From positions 1-62,970 of the forward strand of contig NZ_BSPW01000082.1 in NCBI RefSeq assembly GCF_030161235.1: a stretch of DNA of 62,970 nt, in the 5' to 3' direction. Positions 1-8,411 of the stretch are shown in pieces (positions within the stretch are counted from its first letter, which is position 1; every line of letters starts with the position of its first letter). The position numbers and the translations under genes are program-made. Under the pieces are notes generated by a model, which saw only the letters and a program-made list of their open reading frames with translations, did no database searches and had not been told where the DNA came from. Source of the DNA: Vibrio zhanjiangensis. Its GTDB lineage: Bacteria > Pseudomonadota > Gammaproteobacteria > Enterobacterales > Vibrionaceae.

Positions 1-855
1 CCTCATTTTACGGTGGAAACTTTACCACCTAATTTGGTGTCCGGGATCATTAAACCACTACAAACCAAACGTGATGCAGTAGCGGTGAACTTAAGCCTAA
101 GTCGGGATCGTCTAAATTGGTTGGTAAGCAATCAAACTATTGTGGTGGAAAAAGTACAGGGTAAGGATGATATTCTTAAAATCACCTCTGCTGGGCTTGA
201 ATATAAGGCTGAGAAAAATGGTGATAAGTTTGAAATCTCGTGTAATGGGCAACCTCTAAAAGTGCTAGCTGACCCGAAAACTAATCAGCCGCTGACCGCA
301 GACTATGATCTGATGTTTATTGCCCCAAAAGCTGAGCATCTTGATTTGGCTAAAGATGACAATCTCCCAGTGAAGCCCGTGCATTTTAGTGCTGTGTCTG
401 AAGTCTATAAAAAGAGATACGAAGAGAAAGAACAAACAAAATTTACCCCTCAGCACTTTTTTGCCAAGGAAGATGAGACCAAAGGCAGTTTTGGCCAAGC
501 AATTGGTAATGCTACACCAAGAATAGCCAGAATGATCGATACGTTAAATCTGGCAACGGTAGGGGAAAATGGTAATCCAGTGGTACATCATAATGCTGAC
601 TCAGGCAGTCCAGCCACCGATCCAGCCTCCAATTATCCTATTACTGTATTTATGCCAGAAAATATGGCAGGTTACGACGTCATCCACATAATAGAAAACG
701 CAGACCAACTGGCTGAGTTTGTAAAGCAGGCAAAAACTCATGGCTTTTCAGTTCCTACTAACCCTAAATGGGAACGGAAAGTTTCTCACGCGAGGAGCGT
801 GAGCTTCGAAGAAGCATCTGATAACCTCCGTAATTTTTTACAAAATAGAAAATAA
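1..855 (+). CDS. ExoY/CyaA-like nucleotidyl cyclase toxin domain, 5'-partial
   Basis: The frame is open from base 1, so the gene starts outside the window; GTG at 13 is only an internal codon. The visible 285 codons match the second half of the anthrax edema factor/CyaA/ExoY adenylyl cyclase fold. A stretch like the CyaA VDLTLSKERL segment is at residues 24-35 (counting from 13). The metal-binding LTADxD motif appears as LTADYD with Asp97 and Asp99, and a late VVHHNADSGSP segment (about 190-200) stands where CyaA has its HGTEQNNPFPE loop. The ATP-anchoring lysines would lie upstream and cannot be checked. Family members are host-activated toxins that raise cAMP or cGMP, delivered by type III secretion or inside MARTX toxins. 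The polypeptide stops right after the domain. The activator, nucleotide preference and delivery route are unknown. Confidence 0.75.
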   Translation, partial: PHFTVETLPPNLVSGIIKPLQTKRDAVAVNLSLSRDRLNWLVSNQTIVVEKVQGKDDILKITSAGLEYKAEKNGDKFEISCNGQPLKVLADPKTNQPLTADYDLMFIAPKAEHLDLAKDDNLPVKPVHFSAVSEVYKKRYEEKEQTKFTPQHFFAKEDETKGSFGQAIGNATPRIARMIDTLNLATVGENGNPVVHHNADSGSPATDPASNYPITVFMPENMAGYDVIHIIENADQLAEFVKQAKTHGFSVPTNPKWERKVSHARSVSFEEASDNLRNFLQNRK

Positions 856-971
856 GTACTGATTAGCCTTTTCCATTGGAAAGTCATTGATGACTGGTTC
901 AAAAAAGTTGGGGGGAAAGGATGATACTGTGGGATGTGAGTAACTCGGACTGTAATCGAGTGGTTTAATGA

Positions 972-1301
972 TCCAAGCCCCAATGGGTAATAATGAAAAT
1001 TCCTGGCGATAACGCTCTGGCAACATCAAGAAGTCTGAGCCCACCCGCTGATACGGTATACACTTGGTCGACGGGCAATTTCGAGTCAGGCAGTTCTTTT
1101 GCTGCCCCGCAGTTAGCTGCGATAAGTGCATTATTATGGCAAGCTTATCTAGAGCATCATCCTCAACAAGCACTCGATGTCCCCAGCAAGGTAACCCAAG
1201 CGATCAAAAGCAATACGCGTCCATCTGAGTTAGGTTCATTGAATACCGGACTAGGATTGGTCGATGCTGATAAAGCATTAGAATATGTCTTAGGTCGCTA
1301 A
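972..1301 (+). pseudogene. Subtilisin-like (S8) serine protease, C-terminal remnant
   Basis: An open stretch after the stop at 969 carries only the last third of a subtilase. It has a PGDN turn like the usual APGxxI segment, then GSSFAAP, the GTSxAxP motif around the nucleophile Ser, and the helix that follows it (LAAISALLW). The Asp and His parts of the triad are not found in the 117 bases between the cyclase stop and this frame. ATG at 993 is available but would give a 102-residue fragment without a catalytic triad. This looks like a decayed or recombined gene. It ends 4 bases inside the 3' end of the convergent LysR gene. Confidence 0.65.
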
Positions 1302-2134
1302 GATACCAAAACTAGAGTTTGTAATTGTTCCAAGCATTGTTTGTCTAATAACGGGTGAGAATTGATGCCAGTAATAAAAACAATGTCAACAGTAGGTAAG
1401 GTTGGCATCTTATCAAGAATTTTAAGATCACTGGTGACACTGAGTGCCCCCATTGCGCCAATGGCTAACCCTTCTCGAACAATAGCTCGCTGAGCAGACG
1501 CTGTATTGGAGCAAGTCAGTAGCTGATAGGCTGTATTTTGTTTGGTTAAGCTGTTAATAGCTGAAGCATGATACTTACAGTCGGTATTAAACAAGGCAAG
1601 TGGGATTGGGCGAGAGTCATCGAGTATGAAATCTGGATGGCTTATCCAAACACCTCTATCGCTGGTAATCCAATACCCTTCTTCACTGTTTGGTGCACGA
1701 GTGACAATTGCGGCATCGAGCTCTCCTGCATCGAGCTTTTGTCTGAGGCTAACACTAGGTTCATTGACTATATGGACAGAACAAGTCGGTTCAGCCCTTT
1801 GCAGGATTTTAATCATCTTGGGCAGAAGGTTGTCATTATAATCTTCAGGACAGCCAAGACGTAAAGGCCTTTTATTTTCATAGCACTTAACTTGTTTTAG
1901 CGTGTGATTGTGTAAGTCGACTAGCTTTTCTGCATGAGAGCGCAGTGCTAATCCCGCTTCGCTCAAAACGAGATTTCGCCCCTCTTTCTCAAACAGTTTG
2001 ACACAAAGGCCTTCTTCTAGCTTGCGCATTTGAGTACTGAACGCGGATTGGGTGCGGTTAATTTGTTTCGCAGCGCGGGTAAAGCTTCCTGTTTCGGCGA
2101 AGGCGAGAAAACTGCGCAGAGCATCGATATCCAT
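1298..2134 (-). CDS. LysR family transcriptional regulator
   Basis: The protein has 278 residues, slightly short for LysR regulators (about 290-310). The N-terminal winged helix-turn-helix is plain (residues 1-60, with SFTRAAKQINRTQSAFSTQM and then LEEGLCVKLFEKEGR). A periplasmic-binding-protein-like effector domain follows from about residue 90. It is transcribed away from the glutathione transferase gene starting at 2264, the usual arrangement for a LysR regulator and its target. The inducer cannot be read from the sequence. The 129-base divergent region would hold its operator. Confidence 0.9.
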   Translation of the reverse strand: MDIDALRSFLAFAETGSFTRAAKQINRTQSAFSTQMRKLEEGLCVKLFEKEGRNLVLSEAGLALRSHAEKLVDLHNHTLKQVKCYENKRPLRLGCPEDYNDNLLPKMIKILQRAEPTCSVHIVNEPSVSLRQKLDAGELDAAIVTRAPNSEEGYWITSDRGVWISHPDFILDDSRPIPLALFNTDCKYHASAINSLTKQNTAYQLLTCSNTASAQRAIVREGLAIGAMGALSVTSDLKILDKMPTLPTVDIVFITGINSHPLLDKQCLEQLQTLVLVS

Positions 2135-2263
2135 ACTAAGAACTTATTCATCATTTTTATTGAAGTATTCCATCAAAACTATCTGTTAGTCCCAAAGGAA
2201 GCAATCAGATATTGTGATTTCGCAACTTAATTAATTCTCAATAATTACGATATGGAGTCACCA

Positions 2264-2911
2264 ATGCAACTATTTATTGGTAATCAAAACTATTCCACTT
2301 GGTCCCTTCGTGCGTGGCTTATCTTTGCTCAATTCGACTTGGATGTGGAAGTCATCAAGTTGAAGTTATGTAGCGATGAATTTTATAAGACGTTGGCGGA
2401 TATTACGCCAACTGCCCAAGTGCCGACTTTGGTAAACGATGACGTCACAGTATGGGATTCACTGGCGATATTGGAATATGTTAATGAAACTTTCTTAAAT
2501 GGGCGGGCATGGCCCAGCGATCTTGTTGAAAGAGCGAAAGCACGTGCCCTTGCTTGTGAGATGCACTCGGGTTTTTTAGACCTCCGAAATGAGCTACCAA
2601 TGAATATTCGTGCAAGAAGAAAAGTAACACTTAGCCAAGGTGCGTTAATGGATGTAGCTAGAATTGATGCAATTTGGTCCGAGCAAGAAGAACGTTATCC
2701 TGGGGAGTGGTTGTTTGGGGAATGGTCTATTGCAGACGCGATGTATGCTCCAGTGGCTCTGCGCTGCCTCACTTATGGGATTGAATTATCTGAGCGCGCC
2801 CGGGCCTATCAACAAAAAGTATTAGCCAGTGAGTCATTGCGCCAATGGCTACAAGAAGCAAGTCTGGAAAACGATATTGTGGCAAAAGATGAGGCAGGTG
2901 AAGTTGTATAG
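2264..2911 (+). CDS. Glutathione S-transferase family protein
   Basis: The 215-residue protein has a thioredoxin-like N-terminal domain (start of mature fold LFIGNQNYSTWSLRAW, cis-Pro region AQVPTLV at about 53-59) and an all-helical C-terminal domain. Ser and Thr near residues 10-12 are the likely glutathione-activating side chains of this subfamily. GGAG at 2254-2257 sits six bases before ATG 2264, so I prefer this start over the in-frame ATG at 2252, which overlaps that ribosome binding site. Family members conjugate glutathione to electrophiles or act as thiol reductases in the cytoplasm; the substrate here is unknown. It is probably controlled by the divergent LysR gene and ends 15 bases before the convergent permease gene. 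Confidence 0.87.
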   Translation: MQLFIGNQNYSTWSLRAWLIFAQFDLDVEVIKLKLCSDEFYKTLADITPTAQVPTLVNDDVTVWDSLAILEYVNETFLNGRAWPSDLVERAKARALACEMHSGFLDLRNELPMNIRARRKVTLSQGALMDVARIDAIWSEQEERYPGEWLFGEWSIADAMYAPVALRCLTYGIELSERARAYQQKVLASESLRQWLQEASLENDIVAKDEAGEVV

Positions 2912-2926
2912 AGCAAGGATTATGTT

Positions 2927-4024
2927 CTAGTCGAGATTCTTTTTGAATCTTGCTGAGGCAACAATGAGCCCCAATATTGTAAAGCTTGCTAGCCATAAGG
3001 TATCTCGCCATAATTCGATGAGATCAGCTCCGCGCAGTACGACTCCCCGAATTAAGCGCATAAAGTGGGTTGCAGGTAGTGCTTCTGCAATCCATTGCGC
3101 TGCGATTGGCATCCCTTCGTAAGGAAACATGAATCCCGAAAGCAAAATCGAAGGCAGTAACACAAAGACGGTCATTTGCATGGCTTGGAGTTGGGTTGTG
3201 GCTATGGTCGAAATCACTAGGCCAAGTGTGAGACTTGCCGAGATAAACAGTAAGGTGCCTAATAAGATTTGACTCAATGCACCATTGATTGGTACGTCGA
3301 AAATAAAGTGCCCAAGTCCGAGAATGATGACAATCTGAATCAGGCCAACAAAGATATAGGGAACAATTTTTCCGATCATCAGCTCAATGGAATGAATAGG
3401 GGTGGTAATCAAAAGCTCAAGATTACCGCGTTCCCTTTCGCGTACGATAGCGGCGCTGGTAAATAAGATCATCGTCATGGTGAGTATCACGCCAAGTAGA
3501 CCAGGTACAATATTTACTGCAGAGCGCCTGCTTGGGTTATAGAGTAGGGTAACTTCAAAAGTATTGCGGCTTTGAGGCAGAATCTCAAAATCAAAATCAG
3601 TCAGTGGCATCGATTTGAGCCCTAGGATAGCGGAGCTTATCATGGTATCTGAACCATCAACGATCCACTGCCCTAATTCTCGTTGCTGTACCATTCTATG
3701 AGTCAGATCTTTGGGTAAGATCAAGGCGGCACGCACTTCGCCAGCTTCAATAGCGCGTTCTGCCTGCTTGGCTGTCTCAAAATAGCGCTTAACATCAACG
3801 ACCTGTGTAACTTTTACCGATTCGGTAATCATACGACCAGCCGCATTGTTACTCTGATCGACAACCGCAATCGGGATGTTGCGAATATCGGTGTTGATGG
3901 CATAGCCAAAAAGAAGCAGCTGAATAAGGGGGATCATTACCACCATGCCAAAGGTTATTTTGTCGCGTGAGAGTTGGCGCACCTCTTTAAAAATAATCGC
4001 CTTAATACGATGTATTGCTTTCAT
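2927..4024 (-). CDS. ABC-2 type transporter permease (YhhJ/YbhR-like)
   Basis: The 365-residue protein has the ABC-2 permease layout: one N-terminal membrane helix (about 24-44), a long periplasmic loop to about residue 170, then five hydrophobic segments to the C-terminus. The segment RERERGNLELLITTPI is the family's cytoplasmic coupling signature. It is the last gene of a minus-strand operon (adaptor, ATPase, permease) and overlaps the ATPase gene by 4 bases. Only one permease gene is present, so a homodimer is likely. In related systems (YbhFSR, RbbA/YhhJ) the complex exports drugs or cationic compounds; the substrate here is unknown. Confidence 0.9.
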   Translation of the reverse strand: MKAIHRIKAIIFKEVRQLSRDKITFGMVVMIPLIQLLLFGYAINTDIRNIPIAVVDQSNNAAGRMITESVKVTQVVDVKRYFETAKQAERAIEAGEVRAALILPKDLTHRMVQQRELGQWIVDGSDTMISSAILGLKSMPLTDFDFEILPQSRNTFEVTLLYNPSRRSAVNIVPGLLGVILTMTMILFTSAAIVRERERGNLELLITTPIHSIELMIGKIVPYIFVGLIQIVIILGLGHFIFDVPINGALSQILLGTLLFISASLTLGLVISTIATTQLQAMQMTVFVLLPSILLSGFMFPYEGMPIAAQWIAEALPATHFMRLIRGVVLRGADLIELWRDTLWLASFTILGLIVASARFKKNLD

Positions 4025-4947
4025 TGGCGACCTTCTCCAGTAACTGAAACAAACACATCTTCTAGACTGGGTCGGGCAATGGTAAGTTCAGCCTTGGCTA
4101 GAGTCGGGAGCTGTTGAAGCAGCCATTCAATCGGCGTATTCACTTGTTTACTAATTAAGACTCTTAGCCTTATTCCTAATTGGGCAGCCGAGCGTACACA
4201 TGGTTGGGTTAACAGTTGTTCTTTGAGCTCTCTAAGGTTTTCAGCCTTGATTTCAATGACTGAAACCCCCATTTGTTCCATGAGTTTTTCTGGTTCGCCA
4301 TCAGCACGGATTTCACCCGCTTCCATAATAGCTAAGCGGTGGCAGCGCTCAGCTTCGTCCATATAATGAGTACTGACTAGGATGCTCGTGCCTTGCTCTG
4401 AGAGATCAAACAGCTTTTCCCAAAAGTCACGACGGTTTTCCGGATCGACAGCTGAAGTAGGCTCATCCAAAAAGAGTAAATCAGGTTTATGCATCGTCGC
4501 CGCAGCAAGTGATAAGCGTTGCTTTTGCCCGCCACTCATGCCGCCTACACGCTGAATACGGCGTTGGTCAAGCCCGTAAGTGACCAATTGTTCGCTAATG
4601 CGTAACTTTAAATCTTTATTGTTTATGCCATAGATTTGGCCGATAAAGTGCAAGTTTTCCTCTACGGTCAAATCATCATAGAGCGAGAACTTTTGCGTCA
4701 TGTAACCAATTTTAAGTCGCAGTAGGTCAGACTGTTTAGGAATGTCTAATCCCAGCACGTCTATTTGACCGGAAGTTGGACTCAGCAAACCTGTCAGAAC
4801 TCTTATTGTTGTTGATTTACCGCAGCCGTTTGGCCCGAGAAATCCATAGATTGTGCCTTTTTGTACCTTAAGAGAGATGTTATTAATCGCAGTGAAATCA
4901 CCAAACTTGCGCACAATATTACTCGCTGTAATCACATGCTCTGTCAT
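4021..4947 (-). CDS. ABC transporter ATP-binding protein
   Basis: A single nucleotide-binding domain: Walker A GPNGCGKST (about 39-47), Q-loop in MTQKFSLYDDLT, signature MSGGQKQRL (about 137-145), Walker B LLFLDEPTS and the switch His in STHYMDEAERC. The roughly 80-residue C-terminal extension is typical of ATPases serving ABC-2 exporters. At 308 residues it has normal length. It overlaps the adaptor gene and the permease gene by 4 bases on each side, so the three proteins are translationally coupled and almost certainly form one exporter. Confidence 0.93.
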   Translation of the reverse strand: MTEHVITASNIVRKFGDFTAINNISLKVQKGTIYGFLGPNGCGKSTTIRVLTGLLSPTSGQIDVLGLDIPKQSDLLRLKIGYMTQKFSLYDDLTVEENLHFIGQIYGINNKDLKLRISEQLVTYGLDQRRIQRVGGMSGGQKQRLSLAAATMHKPDLLFLDEPTSAVDPENRRDFWEKLFDLSEQGTSILVSTHYMDEAERCHRLAIMEAGEIRADGEPEKLMEQMGVSVIEIKAENLRELKEQLLTQPCVRSAAQLGIRLRVLISKQVNTPIEWLLQQLPTLAKAELTIARPSLEDVFVSVTGEGRQ

Positions 4948-5900
4948 TGCGCTACCTCCGGCATCACTACTTGAGCAGGAATGCCGGAAGGCAGAGCTTG
5001 TGCACTCGCTTCCAAATCAACTTCGGCAAGATACATTAGCCTTGAGCGCTCACTTTCAGTGAGTGCGTAATAAGGAGTAAAAGAAGCTTCGCTGGATACC
5101 CATCTAACCGTACCTTGAAAGGGCTCCTGTATGCCATCCACCATGACGTCGACCTTTACATTTGGCACCATGCTGATCCTGTGAGAGGCTGGGACATAGA
5201 CTCGCGCATAGGGCACATTGTTCGCTTGAACCACAGCAACAATGCTGTTTGTTGGTACCCGTTCACCCAAGTTGTAGGGTAAGTTGTCGAGAATACCATC
5301 TCGCGTCGCAACAATAGTCAGTTCGTCAAGCTTTTGCTGTTGTAAGACAACATCGGCTTTTGCTGCTTCAAGCTGAGCTTTTGCCTGTTCGATATCTTCG
5401 GAACGTGAGCCTGCCGTTAGCTTACTGAATTCTTCTTGAGAAGAATTGAGCTCTGCCTTGGCCGAATCTCGCGTTGCAATGGCGCTGTCTTTTTCAGATT
5501 GGCTGATTAACTTTTTTGCCACCAGTTCAGCGTTGCGGCGGTAGTTTTTTTCTGCCTCAACAAGCTGAGCTTTCGCCAATTGGACCTTAGCGAGTGCTGC
5601 AGCAATATCTTCTGGTCTTTCACCATTGGTGAGTTTGAGTAAATAAGCTTGCGCTTTGGCTTGTTCGGCGATTGCGTGAGCTAATATCGCTTGCTGGTTT
5701 TTGCTATCGAGCTTAACCAGAATATCGCCTTCGGCAACTCGGCTTCCTTCTCTAATTGGCAATTGACGAATAATTTCGTTAGCAGTCGCGGTAAAAGTGA
5801 TGCGGTCACGTTCGAGTGTTCCTAATGCAAGGTTACTCGGTGCTGGAGTACAGCCAATTAAGCAAATTAGGACTAAGAGTCCATAGATGAAAGCTTGCAT
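4944..5900 (-). CDS. HlyD-family membrane fusion lipoprotein
   Basis: Periplasmic adaptor of the exporter encoded downstream. From the ATG at 5900 the protein starts MQAFIYGLLVLICLIGC, a short signal peptide ending in a lipobox with Cys17, so it is probably an inner-membrane-anchored lipoprotein. The longer in-frame start at 5954 would bury this signal. AGAGGG lies four bases before the chosen start. The protein has a lipoyl-like half motif (about 40-65), a long Ala/Glu/Lys-rich coiled-coil hairpin (about 65-190), the second lipoyl half (GILDNLPYNLGERV) and a beta-barrel domain. An outer membrane TolC partner is not in this operon and would be supplied in trans. Confidence 0.88.
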   Translation of the reverse strand: MQAFIYGLLVLICLIGCTPAPSNLALGTLERDRITFTATANEIIRQLPIREGSRVAEGDILVKLDSKNQQAILAHAIAEQAKAQAYLLKLTNGERPEDIAAALAKVQLAKAQLVEAEKNYRRNAELVAKKLISQSEKDSAIATRDSAKAELNSSQEEFSKLTAGSRSEDIEQAKAQLEAAKADVVLQQQKLDELTIVATRDGILDNLPYNLGERVPTNSIVAVVQANNVPYARVYVPASHRISMVPNVKVDVMVDGIQEPFQGTVRWVSSEASFTPYYALTESERSRLMYLAEVDLEASAQALPSGIPAQVVMPEVAQ

Positions 5901-6568
5901 ACAGCCCTCTAACTGTCCGAAAAAGAAACGAAAGTAAGAATGAGTATGCGGCAAAATCAGTCAAGGTAGTAGCGAGATCGGGAGAAATTGCTTGTGGACA
6001 TCACAAGTTTAGATACAGTCTCAAGCTTTTAATGGTCGTTAGAAAGTGCGGTGATTTATCGAGTGTTAAACTGCAAAATTGCGAACCTAACCATGTAGGC
6101 TAAAAAGCAAATATTGGCTTTGAAAAATTTTGTTGTGTTTCGGTAGAATAATAGTTGGACTTGATATGAGTTATCCCGAAAGTAACTGCTTAAAATAATA
6201 GCCTCAGATTCTAAGCTGTATCAGCACTTACTATAAAGCGCTGTGACTAGCTGTAGTAGTATTTAAAAATGGTGTGAATTGATTAGAACGTTGCACATAT
6301 ATAATTGACCAATAATATGTCATTTTTACTAAACAAATAAACTAAATGTCTAGGCAAAATGACTATTATCATATTTAGCTATGTGCCCTTGGAATACTTT
6401 ATCTTATAATATTCTTTTTAATTACAAGAGCATTTTTCGAAATAGTAACCGCTGGGTATATGGACCATTAGTATTCGTTTTTTGTAAAGGAGTACATCAT
6501 CTTATCTATCTAAGCCAAATCAGCAAGCTTAAAAAAGTGCTATTTCTTTTATTACTTTAGATGACAAA
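5901..6568. other. Intergenic region between efflux operon and Ter operon
   Basis: About 670 AT-rich bases between two divergent operons. No open frame with a ribosome binding site and no strong hairpin is visible. One possible promoter facing the Ter operon is listed separately. An isolated AAAGGAG at 6486-6492 has no ATG, GTG or TTG at a useful distance, and the first Ter gene itself lacks an obvious Shine-Dalgarno sequence. Confidence 0.6.
6305..6332 (+). promoter_or_regulatory. Possible sigma-70 promoter of the Ter operon
   Basis: TTGACC at 6305-6310, a 16-base spacer and TACTAA at 6327-6332 resemble -35 and -10 boxes. They would give a leader of about 230 bases before ATG 6569. The fit of the -10 box is only moderate and other AT-rich hexamers occur nearby, so this is a suggestion from sequence alone. 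Confidence 0.3.
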
Positions 6569-7657
6569 ATGAAAAGACAACGTATCGAAATTGAGAATGG
6601 CACTTTAGATATTGGAGTGATAAGAGAGAGGATGTCTCTCCATAATCTGCTGGGGTTCGCTTCAAGGGAAAATCCTAAAAGAGGTTTTTTGTTTGTATCG
6701 AAAGTGCTAGGCAAACATATCCCCGTTACACCCAGTGTAATGAGGATGACTTATGATTTACTAGCTTCTCAAATTGAAAACGATGCTAGTACATTTGTCG
6801 TTGGTATGGCAGAGACTGCTGTTGGTCTTGGAGCAGGCTTTGCTGATAGTCTCGCTAAAGCGCAAAATAAAAAAGTCTATTACCAACACACGACACGGTA
6901 CAAGTGTAATCGTCAGATCTGGTTCACATTGGATGAGTCGCATAGCCATGCGGTTGATCATATTTGCTATCTGCCAGAATCGGAACTGTTGAATTACATT
7001 GTTAATTGCGAACGTTTGATTCTCGTTGATGATGAGATTTCAACTGGTCGTACTTTGAAGTTACTTGGAGACCAAATTATAGCCAAAATGAAGCATGTCA
7101 AAGAGGTGATCATCGTTTCATTAGTGAATTGGCTAGACGAAGAAAAGCGCACTCACTATAAACAATGGCAAATTCCGGTCCAGTACGTATCTCTTCTTGA
7201 CGGAACATTTGAGTTTCAAGCTAGGTCTGACCTAAATATAGCGCTACCCAAAAACGTTGATAAGGATCTTACCAATAAACCTTATCGAGATGATTTAGGG
7301 CGTTTTGCTATTGAGATGCCGTTCAATGGCCAGGTACCTTTATTAGATATTACTCAACCAAGAACAGTTATAGGAGACGGTGAACACCTGTATTTGCCTT
7401 TTTTAGCTGCGGAATCTGCAGAGAAACGTGGGGGAAATATAGTTTTTCAATCTACAACCCGTTCTCCAATTATGCTGGGAAACGAAATTAACACCAAAGA
7501 ATCTTTTCGAATTGACCTCAGAGACATAGAGCACTACATCTATAATTTGCAAGATAGCCAGAGACTGCCAGTCGTTTTTTTAGAAGATGAACCATCAAGA
7601 ACAGAGCATCAATTAGCTAAACGTTTTCCAGTATCAGAGGGTGAAAAACTCCAATGA
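6569..7657 (+). CDS. Phosphoribosyltransferase with C-terminal TRSP domain (Ter-associated)
   Basis: First gene of the Ter operon, 362 residues. The PRPP-binding loop is ILVDDEISTGRT at 151-162, and a second phosphate-binding segment, GMAETAVGLGAG, is at 79-90: an orotate-phosphoribosyltransferase-like fold (PRTase_2 type). The C-terminal part contains TTRSP at 296-300, the motif that names the TRSP domain. Such genes occur in Ter stress operons together with a HAD phosphatase, StiP/PRTase_1 and a CitE-like lyase, where the set was proposed (Aravind and colleagues) to make a nucleoside-like metabolite. The stop codon overlaps the next start by four bases. No clear ribosome binding site precedes ATG 6569, and no other ATG lies upstream before the stop at 6530. 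Confidence 0.85.
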   Translation: MKRQRIEIENGTLDIGVIRERMSLHNLLGFASRENPKRGFLFVSKVLGKHIPVTPSVMRMTYDLLASQIENDASTFVVGMAETAVGLGAGFADSLAKAQNKKVYYQHTTRYKCNRQIWFTLDESHSHAVDHICYLPESELLNYIVNCERLILVDDEISTGRTLKLLGDQIIAKMKHVKEVIIVSLVNWLDEEKRTHYKQWQIPVQYVSLLDGTFEFQARSDLNIALPKNVDKDLTNKPYRDDLGRFAIEMPFNGQVPLLDITQPRTVIGDGEHLYLPFLAAESAEKRGGNIVFQSTTRSPIMLGNEINTKESFRIDLRDIEHYIYNLQDSQRLPVVFLEDEPSRTEHQLAKRFPVSEGEKLQ

Positions 7658-8403
7658 AAACGCTCCTTTTTACTGATATAGACGACTGCTTTGTAGCCAC
7701 AAAGAAAAAATTTTTGGACAATGAAAACATCATTATTGCATCTATAGACATCAATGGTAATCCTCGATCTTACATGTCAGATAAGCAGAAAGCTTTGCTA
7801 GAAATATTTGTTAAAGCTGATACTACAATTATTCCGGTCACAGGGCGTAGCTACGATGCGTTGCATCGAATACAAGTAGTCTCGCTCTTGAGGTCTTGGA
7901 AAATTGTCTCACATGGCGCTTTGATTGTTGAACCTTCAGGGAAAAAGTGCCGAGCATGGCTTGATTATCTTGATGGTGAATTTCCATTAAAAGAGTGGGC
8001 TGATAAATTGAGACTGGTTAATGAGTCAATAAATAAATGCATTAAATCAAACAAATTTGAAGCAATTAGCTATATCCTATATGAGGATGATCTTGCTTGT
8101 TATATCTGTATAAAGTGTAAGGAAGGTATTTGCTCACAGCCAATATTTGAATCAATAACATCAGAATTATCCATTCTTTTAGATGGAATGAAAATACATG
8201 TTAATGGACGAAATATGGCACTGCTACCTCCTTATACACAAAAGAAGTTAGCTGTGAAATTTTTGGAAAAAAATCTGACTAAAAATAATAGCTATCTAAC
8301 TTTTACTATGGGAGATAGTTTGTCGGATATTCCATTTATGAAACTTGCTGATTTTTCGTTGATGCCAACAAAAAGTCAGATAGCAGATTCCCTTAATTGG
8401 TAG
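7654..8403 (+). CDS. HAD-superfamily phosphatase (Ter-associated)
   Basis: A 249-residue haloacid-dehalogenase-like hydrolase. Motif I is LLFTDIDD, with the nucleophile Asp8 and general acid Asp10; motif II is the Thr in IIPVTGRSYD; motif IV is MGDSLSDIPFM near residue 212. The spacing implies a C2-type cap like that of sucrose-phosphate or Cof phosphatases. It starts inside the stop of the phosphoribosyltransferase gene (ATGA overlap) and ends just before the StiP gene, so it is translated with them. Its likely job is removing a phosphate from the phosphoribosylated intermediate; that substrate is inferred from neighbours only. Confidence 0.85.
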   Translation: MKTLLFTDIDDCFVATKKKFLDNENIIIASIDINGNPRSYMSDKQKALLEIFVKADTTIIPVTGRSYDALHRIQVVSLLRSWKIVSHGALIVEPSGKKCRAWLDYLDGEFPLKEWADKLRLVNESINKCIKSNKFEAISYILYEDDLACYICIKCKEGICSQPIFESITSELSILLDGMKIHVNGRNMALLPPYTQKKLAVKFLEKNLTKNNSYLTFTMGDSLSDIPFMKLADFSLMPTKSQIADSLNW

Positions 8404-8411
8404 TTGATACT

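Noticed and set aside
838..1173. Minus-strand open frame of 111 codons across the toxin/subtilase junction
   Set aside because: It covers the subtilase relic on the other strand, has no recognisable domain and no ribosome binding site.
6486..6568. AAAGGAG at 6486-6492 as ribosome binding site of an unannotated small gene
   Set aside because: No ATG, GTG or TTG follows at a suitable distance, and the frames close quickly.
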